Assembly: GCF_014212055.1 (NCBI RefSeq)
Contig: NZ_JACJVO010000021.1
Span: 1-64,000, forward strand
DNA length: 64,000 nt
Direction: 5' to 3'
Source of the DNA: Cohnella zeiphila
Lineage (GTDB): Bacteria > Bacillota > Bacilli > Paenibacillales > Paenibacillaceae
The position numbers and the translations under genes are program-made. Numbering within the stretch: position 1 is the first letter of the stretch; each line of letters starts with the position of its first letter. Under the pieces are notes generated by a model that saw only the letters and a program-made list of their open reading frames with translations, ran no database searches and had not been told where the DNA came from. This document shows, piece after piece, positions 22,532 through 30,419 of the stretch.

Positions 22532-23983
22532 ATGGTGGATAAGAGCGGTTCCGCCGAGGCGGACGCGACGGCGTTGACGGATCGGCCTTCGCTTCAGAAA
22601 ATATTGGAACATTTCAAGGACTGCTCGGACATGACGCGCCGCAGCTTCTCCTCCTGCGGCGTCGAAGCGGTTTATTTCACGTTCCTGGCCGGCAACGATG
22701 AGCTCTTGCGCGACCTGGTCTTGCCGTTTGCGGACGCCGATCCCCAAGAGGCGGCCTCCGTCTTGTACCGTCCTCCTTATTGTACCGTCGAAACGCTGGG
22801 AGAATGTATCGAAGGCATCCTGAACGGCCATGCGGCGATCTTCCTCGAGGATCGCGCCTGGCTTGCCGACGTCGCGAGGTCGGTCGGCCGAAAGATCGAG
22901 CAGTCCGAGACGGAGACGGTCATCGCGGGACCGCATGACGGCTTCGTCGAGAATTGGACGGAAAACCTGGCGGTTATCCGGAGACGGCTCAAAAGCGCCA
23001 AGTTGAAGACGGTCATGCTCTCCGTCGGCGAAGTGAGCAAGACGAAAGTGGTCTTGCTCTATTTGGACGGCATCGCCAATCCCGCGTTGGTCGACCGGAT
23101 GACCCGGCGGGTCGAGAGCATCGAGATCGACGGGGTGTACGACGCCAATATGTTCGTTCAGCTGATCGACGAGAACCCGAACTCCGTCTTTCCCCAATTC
23201 ATGACGACCGAGCGTCCCGACGCGGTCACCTCCAAGCTGCTTGGAGGCCGGATCGCCTGCATTGTCGACGGAAGTCCGTCCGTGTTCAGCACCCCGACCT
23301 CGTTTTTCGATTTCTTCGCTTCGCCCGACGATTATTACCAGAGGTGGCTGCTCGGCACGGCGCTCCGCATGCTGCGGATTCTCGGCTTCTTGATCACGAT
23401 CTGCTTTACCGCTTTTTACGTCGCGATCACCACGTTCCATTACGAGATGATTCCCCATACGATGCTGCTGAACTTGACCGAATCCCGAAGCAAGGTGCCG
23501 TTTCCTCCGCTGATCGAAGCGCTGCTCATGGAGACGACCATCGAGCTGCTGCGCGAGGCCGGGGCCCGGCTGCCGACGAAGATCGGCCAGACCATCGGCA
23601 TCGTCGGCGGGATCGTGATCGGCCAGGCCGCCGTCCAGGCCGGCTTCACGAGCAATATTCTGATCATCGCCGTCGCCACCTCGGCGATCGCTTCCTTCGT
23701 CATTCCCAGCTATATCATGAGCGCGTCCCTGCGTTTGATCCGGTTTGGCCTGATTATCCTGGCCGGAATCCTGGGCAACCTCGGACTGATGATGGGAATC
23801 GCGCTGGTCATTATCCAGCTGGCCGGCATCACGAACCTTGGGGCCTCTTATTTGACGCCGGTCGCTCCCGCCAATCTCGCGGACGCGATCGACACGTTCG
23901 TCCGCGGGCCGTTCTATGCGCTTCGGAAACGCCCGTCCATCGCCCAATCGCCGAATCCGGTCAAGGTCAAAATGAAAAAGTAG
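22532..23983 (+). CDS. gerAA: Germinant receptor subunit A
   Basis: A 483-residue GerA-family protein: a soluble N-terminal domain (residues 1-270) then five or six membrane helices. PHTMLLNLTESRSKVPFP and FITTIELLREAGARLPTKIGQ-like stretches (MLLNLTESR, LPTKIGQTIGIVGG) mark the GerAA core. With GerAB and GerAC it forms a receptor in the spore inner membrane that senses small-molecule germinants. RBS is GGGGAGAG. Next gene starts 12 bases downstream. No confident sigma-G promoter was found in the 90 bases upstream. Germinant unknown. Confidence 0.92.
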   Translation: MVDKSGSAEADATALTDRPSLQKILEHFKDCSDMTRRSFSSCGVEAVYFTFLAGNDELLRDLVLPFADADPQEAASVLYRPPYCTVETLGECIEGILNGHAAIFLEDRAWLADVARSVGRKIEQSETETVIAGPHDGFVENWTENLAVIRRRLKSAKLKTVMLSVGEVSKTKVVLLYLDGIANPALVDRMTRRVESIEIDGVYDANMFVQLIDENPNSVFPQFMTTERPDAVTSKLLGGRIACIVDGSPSVFSTPTSFFDFFASPDDYYQRWLLGTALRMLRILGFLITICFTAFYVAITTFHYEMIPHTMLLNLTESRSKVPFPPLIEALLMETTIELLREAGARLPTKIGQTIGIVGGIVIGQAAVQAGFTSNILIIAVATSAIASFVIPSYIMSASLRLIRFGLIILAGILGNLGLMMGIALVIIQLAGITNLGASYLTPVAPANLADAIDTFVRGPFYALRKRPSIAQSPNPVKVKMKK

Positions 23984-23995
23984 CGGGGGGTCCGC

Positions 23996-25105
23996 GTGAC
24001 CGAAAAATTGAACGTTTTCCACATCGCTTTGCTTATCTACATGATCGAGTTGGATATCACCATATTCAGCCTGTCGCGGGTCGTCGCGGAGAATATCGGG
24101 ACGAACGGCTGGGTAGGAGTGATCCTTCTATCCGCGGCCGCTCTCGTTAACATCTGGATGTACCGGGCGGTTTACGTGGTAGGCAAGGGCCGTTCGGTTC
24201 ACGAGATCGCGGAAACCGTCGTTCCCCGGGCGCTGCTCATCCCCTGCTATATGGCGCTGTCATTGTTTTGGATTGCGGTCGGAGCGTTGGTCGGCAAAAA
24301 TTTTATTACGCTTTATCAAATGCTATCCTTTCGTTCGACTAGCGAGATTATGATTTTCCTGTTTTATTGCGTTCTGATCTATTGCCTGCTCGTGAAAGAC
24401 CTTTATAGCATCGTCAAAGCGACCACGGTCTTTTTTTTGATCACCTTCGCGCTGAATATATTGGCGCCGTATTTCTCCCGCGATTGGAGTCTGACGCGAT
24501 TTACGACTTCTTTTTTTCAAGGAACGGAGAAAGGACATTCCCTGGCGGGCTGGACGGAGGTCTTTATCGTGAATATCGGATACGAGCTGTGCATGTTCCT
24601 GTTCCCCTACGTAGATCGGAAGAGCAAGCTGTTCAAAGGAGTGGTCGCCGGACATCTGCTCAACACGTCCGTTCAGCTTCTGGTGGTCTTCATCGCTTTC
24701 GGATTTTTCAGCTTCCAGCAGCTGCAGGTGATGGAGTATCCGGTACTCAATACGCTCGAATATTTCGAGTTTCCGTTTATCAATCGCATCGACAACTTAA
24801 TCTATTGCGTCTTCTTGTTTCCGAATCTCGTCTCGTCGGTCATGTTCTGCTATGCCGCGCTGGCGACGATGCGGCGCGTATTCCCGAAAGCGAAGCCGAA
24901 ACTGCTGGAACGCGGGATAGCGGTAGTGCTGTTCGGGGCCGGCTGCGTGTCCATTGCGCTGAATCCTTTCGGCAACCTGCTCAACAATGCGTATTATCTC
25001 GAGACGATACTGGCTTTCCTCATTCCGGCGCTGCTTATCCCTGCCGCTTACCGGATGCGCCGCAAAGAAAGGAGTGCCGGACATGAGGAGTCGGGCAGCG
25101 GGTAA
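23996..25105 (+). CDS. gerAB: Germinant receptor subunit B, amino-acid-permease-like
   Basis: A 369-residue, mostly hydrophobic protein with about ten membrane helices, opening with EKLNVFHIALLIYM and carrying FPYVDRKSKLFKG in the seventh/eighth helix region: an endospore germination permease of the APC fold. In the receptor it is the subunit thought to bind the germinant. GTG 23996 has GCGGGGGG upstream. It overlaps the third subunit by 23 bases. Topology is from hydrophobicity. Confidence 0.9.
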   Translation: MTEKLNVFHIALLIYMIELDITIFSLSRVVAENIGTNGWVGVILLSAAALVNIWMYRAVYVVGKGRSVHEIAETVVPRALLIPCYMALSLFWIAVGALVGKNFITLYQMLSFRSTSEIMIFLFYCVLIYCLLVKDLYSIVKATTVFFLITFALNILAPYFSRDWSLTRFTTSFFQGTEKGHSLAGWTEVFIVNIGYELCMFLFPYVDRKSKLFKGVVAGHLLNTSVQLLVVFIAFGFFSFQQLQVMEYPVLNTLEYFEFPFINRIDNLIYCVFLFPNLVSSVMFCYAALATMRRVFPKAKPKLLERGIAVVLFGAGCVSIALNPFGNLLNNAYYLETILAFLIPALLIPAAYRMRRKERSAGHEESGSG

Positions 25106-26237
25106 GCTTTCCCGCTTTCTTGCGTTGCTGCTGGCGCTGCTGATGCTGATGATGACCGGTTGTTCGGACCAACGGATCATCGAGAAGATCGGCTTTATCC
25201 GCACCATCGGATTGCAGGCCGCCGCCGAGGACGAAGGCGAGGAGGAAGAGGAAGAGAATACCGGGAAAATCAAGGTGACGATCAGCATTCCGAAGACCAA
25301 GGAGCAGGATGTGATCGTCTATTCGACCGTCTCCAAGACGATCCGGCAGGCAATAAAAGTGTTCGATTTGCAGAACGACCGGAAAATCGTCAACGGGCAG
25401 CTCCGCCAAATTGTCTTCGACACGGCGCTTTCGCGGAAAGGGATATGGAAATATCTCGACACTCTCATGCGGGACGGGTCCGTCGGCAACCGCGTGCACG
25501 TCGTTATCGCGGAAGGGGATCTGAACCATATGTTGTCCCGAAACTTTGAACAAAGCGGGCCCGCCGGCGAATACATCGACAATCTTCTGCGCACGGAGCG
25601 CCGGATGGGAGACGTCCCGGATTCGAACCTGTATACGTTCCTGAGAGACTACAAGGACGACGGAATCGAGCCCTCGGCGTCCATTCTCAAAGAGACCGGG
25701 AACAGCCTGATCGTTAACGGGATCGCGCTGTTCCAGGAAGACCGATACGTCGGGAAGATCGACGCCGAGGAGAAGATCTACTTCGGCATGCTGCTCGGGA
25801 ACATCAGGGCGGGCGACATGTTCTTGGATTACCCGGACAAGGACTTCGTCAGCGAGGACTCCACCCTGATGAGATTCAACAGCTCGCGGAAGCTCAAAGT
25901 TCTATCCGTCGGCGGAGGCGCTCAGCCGCCGAAAGAGAAGATATCGCTGAAGTTGACCGGCACGTTGCTGGAATACAACGGCGGCCTGGATTTGGAGAGC
26001 ACGGCCGAACGCCATCAACTCGAAGATGAGATAGAGAAGTTCGTTCAGTTGAAATGCGAGGCCGTTCTGGCGACCATGAAGGAACTGAAATCGGACGCCA
26101 TCGGTGTCGGCCAGCATGTCCGGAACGCCATGCCCTATGCCGCATGGAAGCGGCTGGACTGGCCGGAGGAGTTCGCCCGTTCGCAAATCGAGGTGCACGT
26201 CGACGTCCATATCAAGAGCTTCGGCAAGCTCCAATAA
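25083..26237 (+). CDS. gerAC: Germinant receptor subunit C, lipoprotein
   Basis: A 384-residue Ger(x)C lipoprotein: signal peptide with TGC lipobox (Cys27) followed by a domain with GFIRTIGL, VNGQLRQIVFDTALS, VHVVIAEGD and the late stretch ADMFLDY-like motif. AAAGGAGTG precedes ATG 25083, which overlaps gerAB. An odd point is an acidic run, EDEGEEEEEE, near residues 51-60 right after the conserved first motif; GerC proteins are not usually so acidic there. It completes the operon; no nearby terminator with a T tract was found after it. Confidence 0.9.
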   Translation: MRSRAAGKLSRFLALLLALLMLMMTGCSDQRIIEKIGFIRTIGLQAAAEDEGEEEEEENTGKIKVTISIPKTKEQDVIVYSTVSKTIRQAIKVFDLQNDRKIVNGQLRQIVFDTALSRKGIWKYLDTLMRDGSVGNRVHVVIAEGDLNHMLSRNFEQSGPAGEYIDNLLRTERRMGDVPDSNLYTFLRDYKDDGIEPSASILKETGNSLIVNGIALFQEDRYVGKIDAEEKIYFGMLLGNIRAGDMFLDYPDKDFVSEDSTLMRFNSSRKLKVLSVGGGAQPPKEKISLKLTGTLLEYNGGLDLESTAERHQLEDEIEKFVQLKCEAVLATMKELKSDAIGVGQHVRNAMPYAAWKRLDWPEEFARSQIEVHVDVHIKSFGKLQ

Positions 26238-26435
26238 AAAAACGGGAAAAAGAAGAATAAACGGCCGCAATCGGGCGTTTGCCCGGGCACCCGAACAGGG
26301 ATCAGCCGCATATTGTATCGTGAGTCCCGGAAGCAGCGAAACAGCGGGCGGCGCCGGCCCCGGTCCCCGGCGTCCGATCCTCGCGACGGAATGATCCTTT
26401 TGAAGGCTGTACGCCCAAAATTACCGGGTTACCGC

Positions 26436-26463
26436 ACCAGTGTCCGAGGCCTTTCATAAGATA
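26436..26463 (+). promoter_or_regulatory. Sigma-K promoter of gerE
   Basis: AC at 26436-26437, a 17-base spacer and CATAAGATA at 26455-26463 match AC-N16/17-CATAnnnTA exactly. Transcription would start near 26472, 55 bases before the gerE start. In B. subtilis gerE is transcribed by sigma-K, so sequence and gene agree. A second CATATTGTA at 26309-26317 has an AC at an 18-base spacing. Confidence 0.85.
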
Positions 26464-26526
26464 AAGTTGACTGTATCCCTTAACCTTGTAATCATTCCAT
26501 TCCCGGGCAAGGAGGGGTGACACACG

Positions 26527-26751
26527 TTGAAAGGCAGCGATCACAAAAGCAAATTCCTTCTCACCAATCGGGAACGCGAAGTTTTCGAGTTGCTCGTGCA
26601 GGACAAAACGACCCGCGACATTGCCCAGCAACTTTTCATCAGCGAGAAAACGGTCCGCAACCACATCTCGAACGTAATGCAGAAGCTGAACGTCAAAGGT
26701 CGTTCGCAAGCGGTTGTCGAGCTGATCAAACTTGGGGAGCTCAAGATCTGA
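26527..26751 (+). CDS. gerE: Late sporulation transcription factor
   Basis: A 74-residue LuxR-type HTH protein, the exact length of B. subtilis GerE, with matching KREREVFELLVQDKTT-like N-terminus (LTNREREVFELLVQDKTT), the recognition helix LFISEKTVRNHISN and KGRSQAVVELI. GerE acts in the mother cell as the last regulator of coat gene transcription. It starts with TTG at 26527 after AAGGAGGGGTG. Its last four codons and stop form the left arm of a 12-base-pair hairpin. Its presence beside the gerA operon supports expression of the window's surface genes late in sporulation. Confidence 0.95.
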   Translation: MKGSDHKSKFLLTNREREVFELLVQDKTTRDIAQQLFISEKTVRNHISNVMQKLNVKGRSQAVVELIKLGELKI

Positions 26752-26769
26752 CGAGAGCAGATCTTGAGC
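26739..26769 (+). repeat. Perfect 12-base-pair hairpin across the gerE stop codon
   Basis: GCTCAAGATCTG (26739-26750) and CAGATCTTGAGC (26758-26769) form a perfect stem with a 7-base loop. The left arm is gerE coding sequence. No T tract follows, so it is not a standard terminator; it may stabilise the 3' end or pause transcription. Confidence 0.75.
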
Positions 26770-26904
26770 GAGACGCAGCCGACCTTCTTTTTCGCTGCCG
26801 GTTTCCCCGCGCAGCGGGAGAGAAGGTTTTTTGACGGTCTTGCCAGCATTGCATCCATAACCGGCCGGTTCGCTGCCGCGGCGCCGTATCGGCCTTCCTC
26901 CAAG

Positions 26905-26930
26905 CCAAGGAGAGCTTCCTTGGTTTTTTC
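26905..26930 (+). terminator. Rho-independent terminator, probably of gerE
   Basis: CCAAGGA (26905-26911), a 5-base loop and TCCTTGG are followed by TTTTTTC. It lies 150 bases after the gerE stop with no gene between, so it most likely ends the gerE transcript; part of it faces the YceI pseudogene. Confidence 0.8.
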
Positions 26931-26959
26931 TTGGTTGGAAAGCCGGAGCTTTATTCGTT

Positions 26960-27300
26960 TCAGTCTATTTTAAGGGCTTCGATGTAAAGCTCGATCGTCA
27001 ACTCGTTTCCGACAACGAGGCCGCCGGTTTCCAGAGGCGAGTTGAAGGTCAAGTCGAAATCTCCGCGATCGATGCGGGGCGTCGGAATGGAAGCCGGCGC
27101 GCTCCCGGCCGCGAGGATCGCGGTTCAGTCCTGCGAACTCGGTATGGAAGGTGACCGGCTTCGTCATTCCGCGCACCGTCAGATGGCCCGTCAGGAAGTC
27201 ATCGCTCTTCAGATGCTCGTCCCGCTGCGGTTGGCGAGTGGTGATGCTGTTTGCGTCCGGAACTGTGTTCCGGATCGACTTGCCAATGTTTTTTGCTCAT
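26960..27300 (-). pseudogene. YceI-family pseudogene
   Basis: A decayed gene on the - strand. It begins MSKKHWQVDPEHSS behind AAAGGTTGG, then an out-of-frame deletion removes about 30-40 residues. Text resumes as TTRQPQRDEHLKSDDF, then a second gap leads straight to LTGHLTVRGMTKPVTFHTEF. After GRERAGFHSDA a frameshift moves the rest (RIDRGDFDLTFNSPLETGG to IEALKID and stop). Intact YceI-like periplasmic or extracellular lipocalin-fold proteins are about 175 residues; here 341 bases remain. The order of pieces follows a YceI protein, so this is decay, not a new gene. Confidence 0.85.
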
Positions 27301-27360
27301 GTGAGGATACCAACCTTTCTTCTTGCGGATTTTGTGCGGATACGCTTAGACCTATACCCA

Positions 27361-27402
27361 AACGCTACTGGCAACGGGATGCAGTAGCGTTTTCTCCTTT
27401 TT
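27361..27402 (+). terminator. Terminator-like hairpin without an obvious upstream gene
   Basis: AACGCTACTG and CAGTAGCGTT form a 10-base-pair stem (27361-27391) followed by TTCTCCTTTTTC. It is oriented for the + strand, but the nearest + gene is gerE, 600 bases away. It may protect the importer operon from read-through. Confidence 0.65.
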
Positions 27403-27477
27403 CTGTCTTCTCCCCAACAAAGTGAAATCGGTTAAGAAAAAGACATTCCGGTCAACGCAATCGGGCAGGGCGATCTC

Positions 27478-27483
27478 TATAAT
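27478..27483 (+). promoter_or_regulatory. -10 element of the first importer operon
   Basis: TATAAT at 27478-27483 lies 27 bases before the ribosome binding site of the permease gene. No good -35 element is present 16-18 bases upstream (ACGCAA), as expected if an activator, here plausibly the AraC-type response regulator at 29406, is needed. Confidence 0.5.
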
Positions 27484-27516
27484 GAGGACAAATGCGGTTC
27501 ATATTTGGAGGTCGCC

Positions 27517-28455
27517 ATGAGGAAGGCTCTTGCAGCAGGCGCTGCCGTCCGCCCGGACAAGAACCGGTGGAGCATGTCCCACCTGCCGTTTTACCTGATG
27601 ATATTGCCCGGGCTGCTTTATTTTATCGTGTTCAAATACGTTCCCATGTTCGGACTCGTCATCTCCTTCCAGCAGTACGATCCGTTCGTCGGCATCGCGA
27701 AGAGCCCATGGGTCGGCTGGGACAACTTCCACAGGCTGTTCATGGAGCAGGATTTCCCGCTGCTGCTCAAAAACACGTTCCTGTTCGCGGGACTGGACAT
27801 TCTGTTCTTCTTCCCCGCCCCCGTCGTGCTGGCGCTGCTGCTGAACGAGGCGCGGCTCAAGGCATTCCGGAATTTCGTACAGACCGTTCTCTACGCGCCG
27901 CACTTCATTTCTTGGGTCGTCATCGTCTCTCTGACCATTACGCTGTTCTCCTCGCAGGACGGCATGATCAACCAATGGCTCTCTTCCGCGGGGCTGGGGA
28001 CGATCGATCTGTTTGCGAGTCCGGGCTGGCTGAAGCCGATGTGGCTCATTCAGAACATCTGGCAGGGAATGGGCTGGGGCTCGATTCTCTACCTGGCCAC
28101 GATGGCGTCGATCGACCCGTCCTTGTACGAAGCGGCGCGCGTGGACGGCGCCGGACGGTTCCGCCAGATCTGGCACATTACGCTGCCCGGCATCCGTTAC
28201 GTCGTCGTCGTGCTGTTTATTTTGCGGCTCGGCAGCTTCATGGACATCGGCTTCGAACATATTTTCCTGCTGCAGAATCCGCTCAACTTCCACGTCTCCG
28301 ACGTATTCGACACGTTCGTCTACCGGACGGGCATTCTTCAGCGGGACTACAGTTACTCGGCGGTCGTCGGCATGTTCAAGTCGGTGGTCGGGCTCGTGCT
28401 CGTGATGGGAGCCAACCGGCTCGCCCGGAAGTTCGGACAGGAAGGGGTGTACTGA
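27517..28455 (+). CDS. Carbohydrate ABC transporter permease, LplB type
   Basis: A 312-residue permease with six predicted membrane helices, the opening LPFYLMILPGLLYFIVFKY and the ABC-coupling EAA loop EAARVDGAGRFRQIWHITLPG-like (EAARVDGAGRFRQ). This LplB/YtcP pairing imports oligosaccharides in Paenibacillaceae. ATG 27517 lies 6 bases after TTTGGAGGT; TTG 27505 is less likely. It is joined to the next permease by 3 bases. The binding protein is separate at 36609, and no ATPase is encoded in the locus, so a shared MsmX-type ATPase is assumed. Confidence 0.9.
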   Translation: MRKALAAGAAVRPDKNRWSMSHLPFYLMILPGLLYFIVFKYVPMFGLVISFQQYDPFVGIAKSPWVGWDNFHRLFMEQDFPLLLKNTFLFAGLDILFFFPAPVVLALLLNEARLKAFRNFVQTVLYAPHFISWVVIVSLTITLFSSQDGMINQWLSSAGLGTIDLFASPGWLKPMWLIQNIWQGMGWGSILYLATMASIDPSLYEAARVDGAGRFRQIWHITLPGIRYVVVVLFILRLGSFMDIGFEHIFLLQNPLNFHVSDVFDTFVYRTGILQRDYSYSAVVGMFKSVVGLVLVMGANRLARKFGQEGVY

Positions 28456-28458
28456 GCC

Positions 28459-29334
28459 ATGAGTTCAACCCGGTCTACTCTGCGGGACGGCGTGTTCCAA
28501 CTCGCCGTCGTCATCATTCTGCTCTTGCTGACGCTGGCCGTCGTGTTCCCGTTCCTGCTCACCGTCACGAGTTCGTTCGCCGACAGCAAGGAGCTTCTCC
28601 TGAAGAACGTGGTGCTCTGGCCCAAGCACTGGACGCTGGACGCATACAAGTTCCTGCTGGACAACGATCAGTTCGTCCGTTCGTTCCGGAATGCCGTCGT
28701 CATCACGGTCGTCGGCACCGCGATCAACATGGCGCTGTCCGTGCTGATGGCGTACGGCCTGGCTCAGCCGGGCGTGAAGGGCAGAACCGCCGTCAACTTC
28801 ATGGTGCTGTTCACGATGCTGTTCCACGGCGGCATGATTCCCACCTACCTGGTCGTGAACAAGCTCGGGCTGATCGACTCCTACTGGTCCATCTGGCTGG
28901 TGGGCGCGATCGCGCCGTTCAACATGATCGTCATCCGCAGCTTCTTCCAGACGCTTCCCAAGGAACTGAAGGAATCCGCGCGGATCGACGGATGCGGCGA
29001 GTTCAAAATTTTGTGGCGGATCGTCCTGCCGGTCTCCATGTCGATGATGGTGACGTTCGCGCTGTTCTACGCCGTCGCCAACTGGAACACTTACTTCCAG
29101 GCGATTCTGTATCTGAACGACAGCGACAGCTATCCGCTGCAGGTGTTCATGCGCCAGGTGCTGATCGTGAACCCGTCCGAGCTGGGGCTCGACGTCACGG
29201 ACAGCGGCTATACGTACACACCGGCCGTCCGCCATGCCGTCATATTGCTCGCGGCGCTTCCGCTGCTCGTCGTCTATCCGTTCATGCAGAAGCATTTCAG
29301 CAAAGGAATGATGGTGGGCTCCGTCAAAGGATAA
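28459..29334 (+). CDS. Carbohydrate ABC transporter permease, YtcP/AraQ type
   Basis: A 291-residue partner permease with six predicted helices: PFLLTVTSSFADSKELL, MVLFTMLFHGGMIPTYLVV and the EAA-like loop ESARIDGCGEFKI. It forms the importer channel with the LplB-type permease and the substrate-binding protein at 36609-38201. The start codon follows the previous stop by 3 bases. Ends with the typical FVKG-type tail (FSKGMMVGSVKG). Substrate is inferred from the neighbouring arabinofuranosidases. Confidence 0.9.
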   Translation: MSSTRSTLRDGVFQLAVVIILLLLTLAVVFPFLLTVTSSFADSKELLLKNVVLWPKHWTLDAYKFLLDNDQFVRSFRNAVVITVVGTAINMALSVLMAYGLAQPGVKGRTAVNFMVLFTMLFHGGMIPTYLVVNKLGLIDSYWSIWLVGAIAPFNMIVIRSFFQTLPKELKESARIDGCGEFKILWRIVLPVSMSMMVTFALFYAVANWNTYFQAILYLNDSDSYPLQVFMRQVLIVNPSELGLDVTDSGYTYTPAVRHAVILLAALPLLVVYPFMQKHFSKGMMVGSVKG

Positions 29335-29405
29335 GCCTCCCAAGGTTTCCCCTGTTAAAGAAACCGGCGATCGAGTAAGGTGGAAGATGACAAGGGGGAG
29401 ATCGG

Positions 29406-30419
29406 ATGTATCATGTGCTGGTCGTCGAGGACGAGCCGTTGATCCGGGATGCGATCGTGGAGATGGTTCACCAGCTAGAGGGGTTCAAAGTGACCGGAGA
29501 AGCTTCCGGCTGCGAGGAAGGCTGGCGGCTCGTTCAGGAGCTGTGGCCGACCTTGCTCGTCACGGACATCCAGCTTCCGGACGCGGACGGGCTCGAACTG
29601 ATTCGCCGGATTCGCGAGTCGCAGCTTCCGGTCGTCTCGATCATCGTAAGCGGCCACGACCATTTTCCATATGCCCAGAACGCGATTCGCCTGAACGTAT
29701 CCGAGTATTTGCTGAAGCCGATCTCGGAACAGGAGCTTCACGCCGCGATCTCTCGGTCGATCGGCCGGCTGGAGACGCTCGCGGAGCCCAACCGGATGCT
29801 GGTCGACATCCAGCGGTTCATCGACCGCATGCCGGATTGCCAATCGGTCGAGCTGTTCGAGCAGGCGGATCGGATCCTGAGCGCGATCTTCGGCGGCCGG
29901 TCGCTCGAACCGGGGGCCCGGATCAGCTATCTGCGCGTTTTCCTGGGCAAGCTGACGGAATATATCAAGACGGTCTATCCGGAACTGAGGGAGGCCGAGC
30001 TTCCCGACGAAGCCGGCGAGCAGATGACCCGCAAGCTGTTCCACGATCTGCTCCACGAATGGGTTCGCCGGTATCCCCAATTCGCGGGCAACAACATGAG
30101 ACTCGTCATCAAGCGCGCCTGCGAGTTCATGGAGAACAACCTGCAAGAGGAAATCACGCTGAAGCAGATGGCCGACTATTCCCACTTGAGCGTCTCCTAT
30201 TTCGGGGTTCTTTTTAAGCAATATACGGGCAAAAGCTTCGTGAATTACTTCAATCAGATTCGCATCGAGAAGGCGATGGAGCTGCTGCGGAATTCGGACC
30301 GAAAAGTCTACGAGATCGCGGAAACCGTCGGGTTCGCTTCTCTTCCGTACTTCAACCGCGTCTTCAAGCAGGTGTCGTCCCTGACTCCGAACGAATACCG
30401 GAAGAGCCTTGGCCTATGA
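29406..30419 (+). CDS. AraC-type response regulator (YesN family)
   Basis: A 337-residue response regulator. The receiver domain has acidic pocket E8-D9 and phosphoacceptor Asp54 in TDIQLPDADGL, with Lys in the LLKPIS segment. The C-terminal 100 residues are two AraC helix-turn-helix motifs (ITLKQMADYSHLSVSYFGV, VYEIAETVGFASLPYFNR). It overlaps the kinase gene by 4 bases (ATGA), its likely partner. Such pairs in this group switch on sugar importer operons, so the permease, glycosidase and binding-protein genes around it are the probable targets. ATG 29406 has GGGGGAG. Confidence 0.92.
   Translation: MYHVLVVEDEPLIRDAIVEMVHQLEGFKVTGEASGCEEGWRLVQELWPTLLVTDIQLPDADGLELIRRIRESQLPVVSIIVSGHDHFPYAQNAIRLNVSEYLLKPISEQELHAAISRSIGRLETLAEPNRMLVDIQRFIDRMPDCQSVELFEQADRILSAIFGGRSLEPGARISYLRVFLGKLTEYIKTVYPELREAELPDEAGEQMTRKLFHDLLHEWVRRYPQFAGNNMRLVIKRACEFMENNLQEEITLKQMADYSHLSVSYFGVLFKQYTGKSFVNYFNQIRIEKAMELLRNSDRKVYEIAETVGFASLPYFNRVFKQVSSLTPNEYRKSLGL

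Noticed and set aside
26764..26973. Small + strand frame after gerE
   Set aside because: No ribosome binding site, overlaps the gerE hairpin and the terminator, and gives no protein-like composition.
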